Source: Symsagittifera roscoffensis
Lineage: Eukaryota; Xenacoelomorpha; Acoela; Convolutidae
DNA length: 64,000 nucleotides
Assembly: GCF_963678635.1 (NCBI RefSeq)
Contig: NC_087070.1
Span: 44,375,467-44,439,466 of the forward strand
Reading direction: 5' to 3'
The notes beneath the pieces are model-generated. The model was given only the letters and a program-made list of their open reading frames with translations. It did no database searches and was not told the origin of the DNA. The first letter of the stretch is position 1; every line of letters begins with the position of its first letter. Shown here piece by piece: positions 44,911 to 57,956 of this stretch. Position numbers and translations under genes: made by a program.

Positions 44911-47900
44911 GTAATGATGTTTTGAATCTAAGATCTATAACACACACAAATTAGTAGGAAAAGAAAAGTCATGGCCTTGGAACAAGAAATTTTGTGGTTT
45001 TCTTCCTAGTAAGTTCATGAGCACAAAATAAATGATTAATTTGTATAGCAATTTCTGCTAAGGCATTTCTAGTCACCAGGGATGCTCTATATATTCGTTA
45101 TTACGTTTGCGATAAGCAAGCGTTATCAAATCGGACTGTAGACTTTTTTCGAGTTCACAAAATTGGATTTGGAAAGCTCCCCTCCTTAAGCTAAACTTTT
45201 TAAACAAAATTATGGCCTTTTTTTGACTTTTCTTAAAAACTGACCTCCCAAACCTGAGGTTTTGGGTTCGATGGAGATAACGGGTAGTGGGAAACCTCCC
45301 TGCCTTAGCGGCCTCTCACAATCTTTTTATACAAAAAAAGTTCTCGTCCTCGGAAAAGTCAGTTTTTTGATTTTTCCAAGTTTTTGAATTTTACCGAAAA
45401 ATAACCTCCCATATCTGAAATGTTGGGTTAAATGCAAAGAGTTGGTTGAATGAAGCTCCTTTGCATACGCGACTACGCGCAAACGTTTATGACTAAAGAA
45501 ATTATTGCCTTCGGAAAGTCAAAATATTGTTTATTTGAACGTTTTTTGAAACTTTTGGACTTTTCTCGAGAACTACCCTGCCAAAGTTGGATTTCCGGGA
45601 TCAATCGAAATCGGTTGGGCGAATCTTTTCTGTATTAGCGGCTACGCGCAAACTTTTTGAAGCAAAAAGATAATGATTCTCGGAAATGTCAACTATTTGA
45701 CCTGCTTTAAGATAGAAAAAAGTTATGAATTTCGGAAAGTCAATTTTTTGAATGTTGACCGTTTTTTTTTAGAATTTTGTGAGACAAGATAACTCCCGTT
45801 TTCTGAATCAATGTGATTCTCCCACAGGTTCTCGATGATATAAGTGGTAGTTGTAACCGGCAGTTGAAGAGATGGTCGGTGGCATGTAGTCCTAGGTAAC
45901 AACATGGGCTGAGGTCAGGCACATTCATTTTAGATCTATGATAGTAGCTACGAAGGTGGGTTAAGTAGCTGGATTGAATTAAGAGCGTGTACATCTAATT
46001 TTCCTGACAATTTTGCTTTCATTTGATGATATTTTGACTTCTAGATTTTTAAAGGAAATTGTGTTGCTTTAGCTAGATTTTTAATCCCGCCACCGTGTTC
46101 ATGCTGAACTGTTTTCAGTCATTTTTTCTTCGAAAAAAGATTTAGGTTGTCATCATTTTGTGTTACCTAGTTGATAGGTTTTTGTGCTTTGCGAGAGCAA
46201 GTGGCTGTTAATCGGGATTGCGGCATTTTGAAGTTTTCTTACAAATCTGTGAAAAGTTAGAATGATGTACAACGGAACCTCTGCAACTTCCCGGTCCATT
46301 CATTCTAGTTTTAAAGGTAGAGCGAGTGATCTTGAATTCTACCGACGGTAGCTCAAATTCCGACCAAACGCACCTTGTTTTCTTCGATATGAGCGAAATG
46401 AAATTTTTTTTTGGGAAAATATGAATAGTCGGACAGTTGTCTGCTTATTTTTTGTCGGCTGATGTTTGAAAGCATTATTTTTTGAAAGCTTCATTTTCAA
46501 TAATTTTTTGAATAATTGAAAGTCGTGCTGTTTTAAAGCATTATTTTTGAAAGCTTCATTTTCAACAATTTTTTGAATAATTGAAAGTCGTGCTGTTTTT
46601 AAAAAAATGGTAAGAAAAAAGAACGGATTGGGTTTTATCTACAGCTGATTTGTTATTTTTGAGATACCATAACTTCATCTAGGTAAAAATTTGTTCATAT
46701 CCAGGATATAAGTTTTGTGCACTGAGTTAAGTGAAGTGAAGAATTTGAGCAAGTTCCATTTTGTTTAAATCTGATGTTTGGTCATTTGCGAGTCTTTTCG
46801 TCATTTTATTAGAATGACAGGCGCTCAATACATCCGTTGAAGAGAATGACAGACGATCAATGTTTTTCACCTTCTTATCAATTTTTCAACCAAACACTCT
46901 GAAATTGGCTGTAAAGTGCAGTCGGAACTTTCGGGGCTGTGCCCTGATATACGAGCAGTCTTGTCCTAAGTTCTATTAATGCGTAAGCGGCAGTTTAATC
47001 CGGCTGAGAAATCGTTCCAAAGCTTGTTTTAAATATGATTTGAGGCAAGCTATTAAGAACTATTAATACGTCGCTAGGCGCTAGTTACCTCACAATGTAG
47101 TTGTGGGTGAATAATTTTTCATTTTTTTTAGAGTCGATGAACATAGTTGAGAACTTGAGACTCTTTCTAGGGCACGATGATTTTTTTGTTTCAAGTAAAG
47201 TCTTAAAATTTGTTCAAGCTCAATTTTACTTTTTCGCTGTTTAACTTTTGATTTATTTTTAAGTTCAGTTCATTTACCTGCTTGAAGGGAAGACAAATTC
47301 TACTATCGAACAGCAAAAGTTAAGCGGTCACGAGAAACGTGCTCGAGTTCTAATTACGAAAGTGGAATTTCATTTTCAGATTTCCCATCGAAATAATTTT
47401 TTACTGATTGAGTATATTAATTTTTCTCAATTTGGTTTGATTTTTCAAAAAAGTTCCAATCATAAAATGTTCTAGAAATTCAAAGAGTTTTAAGGGCATC
47501 TAATTTTTGAAAATTTTTAAGTTTTAATCTTTTGAAAAAAAAATCAATATTGTTTTCTGTTTACTTGCGTTCATTGGATCTTTTCCAATTGTCTGTCGGC
47601 TATGTTTGAAGTTTTTATAATTTTAGTTTCTTAAAATGATGAATCATTTCTTAAACCCAGCAAAGCAGTCGGAACATTCAGGATCAGTCGGATTTTTAGG
47701 TATTTATTTAAAATGTATGTGTTTAGATTTTTTTGATTTACTTGCCGGAATTCTTTTTCCAAAAAATTCGAGCTGCTTAAGTTTATTTATTTTTGTATTA
47801 TGATTTCGAAAATAAAATTTCTGATTGTTTTTTGTTAACTATATTTTCAATTCCATAAGTTCAAGCTAGTTTTTATTTGATGCGCACATCGATAAAAAAG

Positions 47901-50900
47901 CAAAGATCTTTCAACCTTCTTTTCATATTGATGGATATTGTCAGATCTCAGATGACAATTAAATGAAACATTAAAAATTTAGATAGTCAATTTTGCTCTC
48001 TTTGGGCTTATGTTTTTAAAATCTGAAATTTTTGAGGATTCTCAAATATTTCTTGTCTAAATTTCATCGAAGTTACGATCCTATGTTTTGAGCTTTCCTT
48101 CTCTCTGCAAACTTATAACTCAAATGAGAAAAATATGAAAAAAAATATGTTTTCCGCTTAAATATTGTTTTTTTTTGCACACTAGTCGGCTTATACGGCT
48201 TATCACCGCTTTAAGAGCAGCGTAGATCTTGATTAGTTCCGAAAGAAGAATCAACTCGATCTGATTGTCTGCAAAATAGTGAAAAAGACGATGATAAAGT
48301 TTCCTCGAGACTGATTTTTTCGAATTTGATGGGGATTCTGTAGGATATATTTCGATTAGCAACAGTTAAACTGTTGTTTCTCTGCCCATAGCTCAGAATT
48401 AAAGACATTTTATTGGAATTAGCGTTTAAAGAGTTGGCTTCCAAGTTATTTCTCGGTTTCGCAAGTTGGAAAAGGAGTTTGTTTGTTCTGCATAACAAGC
48501 GGGATAAGTATGCTATTGATTTTAAATCAAATTGACACAAAAATAACTGGCTGATATGCACAGAATTTTGTGACCTCAATCACTTTAGCAAAGAATAAAA
48601 AAATTAGGATGAGGGTAAATTCCCGATAAGCATTACCAATAGCGTCTTTAAAATAAAATTTTATTTGATTAGGCTAAATTTAAACACGTTGATTTGAATG
48701 AAAGAGTTTTGGATACCTGAAGTGCTTTTGACTTGTGGTGGTGAGTGACTTTTTGCTCTAAACTAGTCTGAAATCAAAAATTTTCAAACCATTTTTTTGT
48801 GATTTTTTTTCGATAGAAGAAAGATCCGAGAGGTCTAATGGTGCCCCTGTTTAACCCTATCATTTATAAATCTGGCGCTGTCGTGTTTCAGGAGTGCGGC
48901 CAGACCGAGTGAGAGGAGGTCGTCAGAAGTACGAGGCCAATCCAGTCTGTTCACTCCTCGACTGCAGACTGAGAAGCAGTGCGCCCAGCGAAATACAGGG
49001 TTAGAGTTAAGCATAATTAACCATTATCCCCTACTATCATTGGTACCTGGTAGCGAATACATTCCGTATAATGGACTTATTAATCATTATACCCTTACAA
49101 AGTATTGATCAAAAGTATATGTTAATAAATATATGTTAAATTATACAGTACCCTCAAAATGTTCGGTGGTTACATTACAGGAATGAGAGCGAATATCATT
49201 CGGAAGCTTCTTGAGATTGAGCCACCCGTGGTGCAGTTGAACTTCAAATTCAAAGACCAACTGCAAATGAAGAAGGAAGGGGGACATGATCATGGCCATC
49301 CTCATAACATATCAGCAGACACATCCAACTACCATCACTCGTCATTTGAGAATCAGAAGCAGTTCAAAACTGAACCAGTGTGTTATATAGTCCATACCAT
49401 ACCATAGCGGTATAGACGTCACAATTATCTATCTATTACCTCAGCATACTTTTTCAAGTTCGATCAGTTTTTAGCTAAACAAAGAGCCCCGTTTTTTTTT
49501 CGAATCATTGTCTTGATAAGAGAACTATGCGAACCAAACGCGTTAAACAATAGTGAATCATACATAATCGGCTAAGATTTTATTCGGTAAATAAATGAAA
49601 AACTAACGAATAAATTTTCCAGAATAAGTTTGTTTTTTTTCTAATTTTTTTTAAACTTAGGGAGCACTACATGAAACTTCCAAAGTTAATTTTCCCGTAA
49701 GTTACGTTTTCATTACTTATGTGAAACTTTTAAATCTAATTTCGAGCAAGTTAGGCAGGCGAGGGGTCATACTTGCTCGAAATTAGACTAAAAGTTACAA
49801 ACTTCTAACCGGTTTTTCTCAATACTGGGACAGATTCCTAGAATGTTGTTCGGATCACGTCTAAAAGGGTTTGAATATGATATATCCTTCGACACTTTTT
49901 GATGATTTTTTTGTGGAATCACGACTAAAAGAGTTTGAATATGATATATCCTTTGACTCATTTTGATGATTATTTGTGGTACCTGATTTTCATTGGAAAA
50001 CAAACAAAAAAACGAAAACACCCGAATACAAAGTTCCTCACCATTTTCAATGGTCGGATCATTGACAGAAATTTATACATTATGCGCTTGAGGCAATTGT
50101 TGCTGTTTTTATTATTGTCGCCTTACTTAAAAATTTCAAATGAACGAAGTGAAAACATATATCTAGGTAGCATGCTTTTTTTTTCAGGAAAAAGTCAGTT
50201 GTTTCCGCTCAAATTGATTTTTTTGCGGATTTAACTCTGATATAGTGCAATTTGATTTCATTTGCTAAAAGGAAGGTCAATCGTGTTCTCGGTATTTTAC
50301 TAAGCGATCATTGCTGGTTGATTGCTTAGTAATTTATCCTAAGTTATAAGTCTCACCTTAGATCGTCAAGTTGTCTTGAAAAACGTTATAGTAAAAACAA
50401 TAGTTAGAAAAGGTATGAATTAATTTGCTGGGTAAATACAAAGCACAGGGTTATTAGATTATTTAAATGAATCGAACAGCTTAAAGAAATATACATATGA
50501 GGGGAGGATTAGTTTATCTTATTTTGTTCATCAATATTTTTGATGATTCATCAATATCTTCTTACTAAGGTCGACGATTGTTCAGTATTCTTGGGTCACC
50601 CTTGGTTATGTCCACTTCGGCGCTTCTGCTGGGTCGTCTGTAGTGTCCTTGTTGTAGTCCCCTTCGTCCTTATAATCCGGGTTTCCTCGGTTGTGCGTAT
50701 CTCGATTTTTAAGTTTTATCGAATTTTTAACGAGAGTTTTTTCTCCATTTTATTTGGAAAAAGACTATTTTTGTTATTGTATAAAGTGGAAAAGAAAAAT
50801 TATTTATTTTGGAAAAAGAAGTTGTTAAGAGATCGGACTTACTGCTGACTGAGCAAAATGAAACACTGAAGATTTCGGGCCAGTCCTTTTGCTCGTAAGC

Positions 50901-53900
50901 ATAAACCGGCGGCTGATTCAATCTTTAATTATTCAGGTTTCACCTGCTCCTTTGTTCTCCCTTTCTTATAAGGGAATTTTCAACTAGTTCCACTTTGATT
51001 AAAACCGCAGCGTTCAAATTTTTCTTTTTAAAAATTCGTATTACTCTCTCTGATGCATCATATTGCAGGTGCATCTCTGCTTAATCAACGCAAGGAGAAT
51101 TCCAGTGCAACCGGCAAGACTGCTAAATATTTATCCAGCTTGTTTCAAGTTAAAAGGGACGTGTTAATATTCGCCGCCCTTTTTAAAATACTGAGCATGA
51201 AAAAATGAGAAAAATTGGACAAGTATTTAAAAAGTAGTGGATTTTGTGATTTATATCTGATTTAGTGAAAAGAGGTTTTAATTTAAATGGCACGCTCCAA
51301 TTTAGAATTGGGTCGTTAAATAAACAATTAAGACAATGGTTTTTTGTCCGAGTAGTATTCCAATACTACAGTATGAAAGTAAAAATGGCGCAAAAACGTG
51401 ACTAATTTTCAGTTCTCATGTGCGCAATAAATTACCTATTAATCCATTTTTTTTCTAAAAGTGTTAGTTGTATCAGAAAAGTATCAATAATAAAAGATGC
51501 TCGAGTTTCAATTCAAAAAGTTTTAAGTAGATACATATTTTTCTTTAAATTCCGAGAAAAATTATCAAATGAAAAATCCATAATGTTTTTCGGTTTCCTT
51601 GAGTTCAGTGACGCTTTTCCAACCGTCTGTTGGTTTTAATTAAGCATAAAAAAATTTGCTGGGTGTTTAAGAAATATGAATGTAGTGAGTACTCCTACAT
51701 AGGTCTTGGCGTGTTTTTTTGTTTGTTCTTTTTAAGGAAAACGTCTTCAAATTTGTTCATATAAAATTTGATTTTTCGTGGTTTGAGTTAGATATATTTT
51801 GAAGTTAATTGCATTTCCTTTGTTGGAAAGAAAGCAAACTCCATTAGCGAGCGGAGTAAATTATTCTCTAAATAGGATAGTTATTTGAAATTTCTTATCT
51901 TAAATCGAATTTAAGTTCGAATAGTTTGATCGTGATGTGTTTTGTTCTTCGAAATTGAAAAGTTGTAAAATGTTCAAAGTATTCCATTAACTCATTTTCA
52001 GTTTCCTTGTTCTTTTGAATTTTTCCAACTCTGTTGGCTGTTTATTAGATTATAAAAAATGAAAAGTAATAATAAAGTATGATGTACAACTCATTGGTTT
52101 CAACAGAACTACGGGGGTGGTGGTGGTGAAATGGGGGAGCAAGGCAGTGACGGGGTGGGGGAGAGTAAGAGTACTGCTCTGGAGCAGGCGTTGTTTCTCG
52201 GACTTGTGGCAGACCAGTCTATTGTGGAGACTGTAGCCTGGTGCAAACACATCCCAGGTAAGGCTCTTTTTCAATTTAATTGTTGACTCGATGCAGACAA
52301 ATACTTATGCAAAAAAATCTTCCTTTATTTATTACACTTGCGAAAACAAGTGTCTTGTAATCGGGAACTGAACTTTTTTCCGTACACAACCTTTCTTACT
52401 TCTCAAGTTGAAATTGAAAATACTTTATTGCCGAACCTGAGCATCTTTTTGACTGCTCCTTGATCCTTGAACGTGGTTGCCCCTTGACCCTAAGGTTTGT
52501 GGTTGCCGGCCGTACTTTTTTCAGAATGTATGAAATCATTTACACTTGCGAAGCAAAGTGCATTAATACGATTTTTTTTAAAAAATCTAAGCCGCATTTA
52601 AAAGTGCTACTTTTGTTGGCACTTTTGAATCAGTAGACTGCGGCAGCAGTATAATATCATATGTAATTTGACATTTCATTAGTAAAAACTTAACACAGCT
52701 GATGCATTCTTAATTCATCAAATGAACCGAAAAATAGTTCTTTCAAACACCAGTACAATGATAAAAAGCCCGATTTCAGAAATTTTGCAACTCAAACATA
52801 TCTCGCTCTTTTTTTTTAATTGCATAATTTATACATAATTAGCCGATTTATTACATGCAAAATTCTGTCTTTTGAATTTGGTGTTGCGTTATTGGTGGCT
52901 AGTTTTTGAGAATTTTAAGCATTCGTGGTTAGTGCGTGAGACGCAATTTTGCTAGATCGCAGATTTTTGCTAATTCGAGGCTTTTTTTCTACTTTCTAAT
53001 GTCACTTGATAGAGCTGCTTTTTGGTCGTGTTCTCGTAAGTGTTTGAGAAGCGCAGCTTCTCCTCTGTGTAAAAAATTTCCGGGGAAAATTGAATTATCG
53101 GTTTTTTGTTTGTGTGCTCATGATTTGTTGGCTTATTTGCCATATTGTAGAGTTTTTTGTGCAGTCAGAAATTTTTGGTAGTAGATGCAACTGTTTTTGA
53201 TGTAATCGTGTAATTCATCAAGTTGATATCCCTGACTTTGTGTAATTTCTTTGTTTTTTTTTCGCTTTAAAGCTACATTTGGCTTAAATTTTTCGTCTTA
53301 AATTTTGTCCGTTAGTTACTTTGATATGTGTCGCTTCAAGGGCAAAAATGATTGCACTAGCGTCAGCTTAGTGTATCCTTAAGAACCTTTTTTTTTCTAA
53401 CCTAAGTGGCAAATATTGGTGCCACTTTTGGGGCACCTTTACAGCTTTTTGATGATAGCAGATGCTTTGACATTTGAATAGTAATAAGTTAACACAATTG
53501 ATTCATTTTTAATTCATCAATTGAACCGAAAAAAGCTATTTGTTTCAAATAACATAACTCAATTAAAACTGGATTTCAGAAGTTTCCTAATTCAAAATAT
53601 CTCTCAATTTTTCGAAATTCATAATTTATACACAATGTGGCTTTGTTTTGCAATTTGTTAGATGCAAAGTTGGTTATTTTGCAAAATATTACTTGCATAA
53701 TTGTGTCAATTTGTATTTGGTGTAGCTAGCAATTTTATTTTCGATTTTGTTAATTTCGTCTTGTTTTTTATCCGCTAGTTTGCAATGCTGTGCTTGAGTT
53801 GTATCGCAAGTGATGAGAAGCTCAGCTTCGCCTCTGTGTAGTTATTGTTTCTAGGCTATCGCACAGGCTGCTCAACCTCCCAATCTCTGAGTCGGGGTTT

Positions 53901-56900
53901 CGATTCCGGCACATAGCAAAACTTTTGATTTTCAAGGCTTATTTTTACATTTTTCTTTGCATAACACTTTTCAGAGCGCCCTTTAACCGTTTTTTGCGTT
54001 GTGTATGAAAAATACAGACTCGTCTCTGTAAATAAATACACTGCCTGTGAGGCCAACATTGGACCTACAGGTCCCTTTTCACGTGACTAAATCAACTAGC
54101 TTCAACTAGCGATGAAGCTTTTATACTTGCAATAGCAGATACCTTATAGTTGGGTAAAAGACTTTTTCGCCTGTAAAACTTTTAAAACCTTATTGAAGTA
54201 GGTGACTGCATTTTGCGCTCCAGTGTTATCTTTCCACCAAATTTGAGAGCTATACTTGTAAATGGTTTCTTAGTTTAAAACATAGGTAAGTTAATTTTCT
54301 CCATTTTTATGCATGCATGTGATTAAAGTGTCAATGAACTTGTAGTGAAAACGCTTTATTGGTCGTGTTGATTTTCTTCGTTTTCACAAGAAAAAGTTCA
54401 TTAAAAATTTAACGCTCTAATTTACTTCTCTGAGTTTTGACTTCAGAGATCTTTTCAAGTTCAATTCGATTTCATGCGTTCAAGGAAGGCAAATTAAGCT
54501 GTAATCAATATAGCGAAAATTCAAAGAGCGCAAAAAACGTGAAAAACTTTTTGTTTCAATGATATTTTTAGGGTTTATGTTTATATTGTATCGCAAGTGG
54601 TGCGAAGCTCCGCTTCGGCTATGTGTTGATTAATACTCCTCTAATGTTGTTCAATTTTCTGCTTTATTTTTACGTTTTTAGTTGAAAAGTTTCATTGCAG
54701 AAGCCTCAGCTATTACATACACTGTGAGTTTGTCTCGATCAAAAAACTAACATATACTAAACAGTTTTTAGGCAGTTTGTGGTTTAAAAAGCTTCGTTAA
54801 TTTTTAAATTGATTTTTACGCTTGCGATTAGCAAGCAATATCAAATCGGAATATTGACTCTTTTCGGGTTCAACAGATTCACTTGGTATTTTGGCTCATA
54901 AAGAATTCAAATTTCCAAGCGTCTCCGACACACTTGGTCTGGAGGTAACGAATATGCCTGGGACCGCAAAGGTCCTGGGTATGAATCTGACCAGGACCTG
55001 TTTTTTTTTCAAACCGGAATTTATCCGTTTCAAAAATTATCGGCCTATTATTGTAGTTGTTCGAAATGGTTGGCCCATTGTTTAGAATTGTTTGATCGAG
55101 TTTTCATATGGGTACATGGCTGCATACATCCGAGGGTTCGCCACTCCCTGGGATGCCAGAGCTCCGTTAGCCCCACACTGCTGGCAGCAGTGCAGGTACA
55201 CCCCTGCACCACGATGAGGAGGAGATGGGTTCTACATGGGAACAACAAAAAATCTAGCGACCCCTCAAATTCGCAGCCAAGCCCTCTCACAAATCAACAC
55301 TGATACACCCAGTTTGGACGAAATCTCGCTCGCAATAAGAAAATTGAAGACAAACAAAGCAGCAGGAAATGATAATATCCCCCCGGAACTTTTTATTCAT
55401 GGCCAACATGAACTTCTTCCCCACTTGCAACGCCTTCTCTCACTTATTTGGAAAGAGGAGAAGATTCCAAATGACTGGAAGACAGCAGTCATAGTCCCCA
55501 TCCACAAAAAAGACGACAAAGCCAAATGCTCAAACTATCGTGGCATCTCACTCTTGAATATCGCTTTCAAGATCTTAGAGGCGATCCTTAAAAACAGGCT
55601 CGAACCAGCCTATGATACAGTTGCTAGAGACAACCAGGCTGGCTTCAAAAAGAAGCGCGGATGTCGCGATCAAATATTTGCAATCAGACAAATAGTAGAA
55701 CAAAGACACGAATACAATAGACAGACTGTTCTCGTATTTATTGACTTTAAAGCTGCGTTTGATAGCGTCAACCGCGAGACAATCTGGTGCATCCTCGAGA
55801 GTCACGGCCTCCCATCCAAAATCCTCCAAATCCTAAGAGCCATGTACACAGAAACGTTTAGTACAGTCAGGGTTTACAACTCACTATCTAACCCATTTGC
55901 CATTGTCTCAGGGGTCAGACAAGGTTCGATACTTGCACCATTCTTGTTCAACCTTGTAATCGACTGGGCATTGCTCGAAGCAACGGAAAACCAACCCCTT
56001 GGCATCGCCCTTGACGATATGGTAATTACAGATCTAGACTTCGCTGATGATATCTGTTTACTTGAAGACAATATCAAAGACGCACAGACACTTCTTGATC
56101 TAGTCACTCGCGCCGCTGCAAAAGGCGGTCTTGAAATAAACACATCCAAAACGAAATTCTGCTCTGCTTATCCTGGAGACCAAATGACCTGCAATGACGC
56201 CCCCATCGATAGGGTGAATACTTTCACCTATCTAGGCAGCAACCTGCAACTCGATGGTGACGTGTCACACGAAATCCAGATCCGCCTCGGAAAAGCAACA
56301 GGACGCTTCAAACAATTAGACAAGCTCTGGAAACAAAGATCAGTCCCGACCAGAATCAAATCGAAAGTATACAAAGCATGTGTCGAAAGCGTGCTCCTGT
56401 ACGGATGTGAATCCTGGCCAGTCAAGGCATCCGATACTCAACGCCTCGACTCCTTCAACTGCAGATGCCTGAGAAACCTTGGTGCTCCGACAGACACCAT
56501 GAGTTCCACCGTACAACAAAGACGCCTCAAATGGCTAGGGCACACCCTACGCATGGAACCCAACATGATACCCAACGCATGCCTGGAATTTGAGAAAGCC
56601 GACAACTGGAAGAGACCCCCCGGTGGAGTAAAGAACTCGTGGAGACGGTTAGTGAAGAAGGAACTCCGCCCATTCTTGAAACCCCAAAAAATGACCCACA
56701 AGAACTGGGAGGCAAGCTGGTTCGATTTGGCCAAAGATACTGCACTGAACAGGCCGCAGTGGAAAGCAATTGTGAGAGATATACATATGGCGGGCAATGG
56801 GCAGTAATGCTCGAAAACGCCCTACGAAGACGAAGAGGTCTGCCTAAGTTTTTTCGACTTAGTTGCCTCGTATTAGAATTTTTTTGCTGTATTCAGCTTT

Positions 56901-57956
56901 CATAGTAGTTGCATTTTATGTTTTCATTTACTGCTGCATTTTGAACTGGTACTAACCTTGAACCAACCACTTGTACTAACCTTGACTTCGTATTATTTTC
57001 TTTTAAGTTTTTTCGCTTAAAAAAGTTTTTCGGCCGGAATGATTTCGGCTTATACTTTATCGTCTTGTTAACCTAAATTTGGGTTTTGTCGAATGTTTCC
57101 GGACGTGTTTTTCGTAAATATAACATCATTTCAGAAAACAGTTTGAAGCTTTTTAGTTGTGATTTCTTCGAAAGATTTTCTGTTTTCTTTGGAATTAGTG
57201 GCTTTCCTTTCCTTTGCTGTCTGCTAGATTGCAATGCTGTTTTTGTTACAAGTTTGAAATACGCTCGAAAAGATGTTGAATAGAAAAAGGAAACGCATGA
57301 AATTATTAGGGCAAATATTTTGATATACTGTTTTGGTTTCAATTCAAGCAAAAGAAAAGCCTAACGAGGATAGATTTCATTTAGGTTTTGTGGAATTGTC
57401 ACCTGACGACCAACTGAGTCTAATCTACAACAGCTGGGCGGATATTCTGATTCTGAATGTGGCCTACAAATCAGTGAGCCAACTCAAAGACGACGAACCT
57501 TCTCAGAACTTCAGCTCGGTCACATTTGCTGCAGATACAAGTCTGGATTCGGAATTATTAAGAGACAAAGCTCATCTTCTGAAGTTTGTCGAGTTCTCTT
57601 TGACTACCATTTATAGAGTACATCAAGCTAAACTCTGTGCAGAAGAAAGGGCTTTGCTGAAAACGATGGCCTTATGCTGCCCTGACGCGTTGCGTCTATC
57701 AGCCGCAGGTGATGTGGAAATAATGCAAGACCAAATACATGACGCAATGCGAGATTTCGTCTCATCTAGGTACCCGAATGATAAGAACAGACTGTTCCGA
57801 CTGATAATGATTCTACCCACTGCCAGATCGGCAGGCTGTAAGTTAATTGAACTGTTGCAGAAAATAGCGGCATCTGGTGCGCTTAGCCGAACTGATGAGA
57901 ACGGCGAAACTGTGAGCTCGTATATTTTTATGGAAATGCTGCCATTAATATCATAA
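44223..57956 (+). CDS. ERR: Estrogen-related receptor (NR3B nuclear receptor), 571 aa, 5 coding exons
   Basis: Exons 44223-44910, 48892-48999, 49181-49377, 52107-52257 and 57385-57956 sum to 1716 bases with matching phases and GT-AG introns. A Ser/Gln-rich N-terminal domain (residues 1-158) is followed by a two-zinc-finger DNA-binding domain (about 161-228, P-box EACKA, eight cysteines). The C-terminal extension [13 protein letters not shown] is diagnostic of ERRs, which bind extended half-sites as monomers or dimers. The ligand-binding domain has helix 1 near residue 267, helix 3 with [10 protein letters not shown] around 376-383, and ends in an AF-2 motif IFMEML (562-567). A Gly/His-rich insertion lies between helix 1 and helix 3. 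An acceptor at 44218-44219 just before the ATG suggests an upstream non-coding exon, possibly beyond the giant element. A weak ATTAAA lies at 58043. Confidence 0.9.
45170..45790. repeat. Degenerate tandem repeat in ERR intron 1 (~185 bp unit)
   Basis: Three to four units share a sequence like cctcccaaa-ctgaggttttgggttcgatgg, then a gcggct(a/c)cgcgcaaac-type phrase, then cggaaa(a/g)gtcaattttttga. Units are strongly diverged. Related sequence (cttgcgattagcaagc ... atcaaatcgga) recurs at 45110 and at about 54820. Confidence 0.55.
46463..46605. repeat. ~71-bp tandem duplication in ERR intron 1
   Basis: The phrase gaaagcattattttttgaaagcttcattttcaa ... gaaagtcgtgctgttt occurs twice in a row with very few differences, so the duplication is recent. 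Confidence 0.85.
46905..47040 (+). repeat. R1 repeat fragment in ERR intron 1
   Basis: Carries the R1 end (gcagtcggaactttcggggc, gatatacgagcagtcttgtc) joined directly to the R1 internal block (aatgcgtaagcggcagttta), so it is an internally deleted copy compared with 11683-12215. Confidence 0.6.
47041..48891. other. Rest of ERR intron 1, nothing recognised
   Basis: AT-rich intronic sequence. The minus-strand open frames here (48120-48579) have no coding features. A short R1-like phrase (gcagtcggaacattcagga) is at about 47668. Confidence 0.4.
48892..48999 (+). CDS. ERR: ERR coding exon 2 (DNA-binding C-terminal extension)
   Basis: Encodes the [14 protein letters not shown] extension and a short hinge. 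The acceptor is gtttcag and the donor gttaga. The 1-base phases match exons 1 and 3. Confidence 0.88.
49181..49377 (+). CDS. ERR: ERR coding exon 3 (helix 1 and His-rich loop)
   Basis: Begins after a ttacag acceptor with a helix-1-like [13 protein letters not shown], then a loop containing HDHGHPH. The donor gtgtgt is at 49378 in phase 0. The open frame continues briefly past the donor without similarity. Confidence 0.75.
49378..52106. other. ERR intron 3, small repeats only
   Basis: Holds an imperfect palindrome at about 49725-49795 (taatttcgagcaagt and its complement), a ~60-bp direct duplication at 49865-49975 (gtttgaatatgatatatcct twice), and a segment at 49990-50055 that is inverted relative to 6385-6450 (cgaatacaaagttcctcacc). 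No coding sequence is recognised. Confidence 0.55.
52107..52257 (+). CDS. ERR: ERR coding exon 4 (Gly-rich loop and helix 3)
   Basis: Begins after aacag in phase 0 with a run of five glycines, then helix 3 ending VAWCKHIPG. The donor is gtaagg. The helix 3 motif fixes the frame. Confidence 0.88.
52590..53830. repeat. Two tandem copies of an interspersed repeat in ERR intron 4
   Basis: Copies begin near 52590 and 53395 and share ttaattcatcaaatgaaccga-like, gatttcagaa(a/g)tttnctaa and a tail reading aagctcagcttcgcctctgtg. Another tail copy is at about 54595 and another body copy at about 61310-61445. Non-coding. Confidence 0.55.
53840..55235. other. ERR intron 4 between repeats and LINE
   Basis: No exon seen. 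A possible tRNA-derived fragment lies at about 53850-53915. Sequence from about 54940 to 55235 is GC-richer and may belong to the 5' side of the truncated LINE, but no endonuclease motif is readable. Confidence 0.4.
55236..56807 (+). pseudogene. 5'-truncated non-LTR retrotransposon reverse transcriptase
   Basis: 523 open codons with the LINE RT blocks in order: [13 protein letters not shown], a [11 protein letters not shown] block, [42 protein letters not shown], the catalytic DFADDICLL, and KTKFCS. A C-terminal LYGCESW and a [13 protein letters not shown] segment follow, typical of these elements. There is no endonuclease domain upstream, so the copy is 5'-truncated, as LINEs often are on insertion. 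The frame is intact, which suggests a fairly young copy. It lies in ERR intron 4, same strand. The clade is not decided; RTE-, I- or CR1/L2-like are all possible. Confidence 0.9.
57385..57956 (+). CDS. ERR: ERR coding exon 5 (rest of ligand-binding domain)
   Basis: Begins after catttag; F-x-x-LSPDDQ directly continues the helix 3-5 signature. 190 codons to the TAA at 57954, ending with the AF-2 helix. Confidence 0.92.

Noticed and set aside
53849-53915. tRNA-like sequence (GGGGTTTCGATTCCGGC with a weak A-box upstream)
   Set aside because: The B-box has an extra base and no acceptor stem or D arm can be formed; at most a SINE fragment.
55070-55303. ORF overlapping the start of the LINE RT
   Set aside because: Out of frame with the RT, no endonuclease or gag-like motif; likely a shadow.
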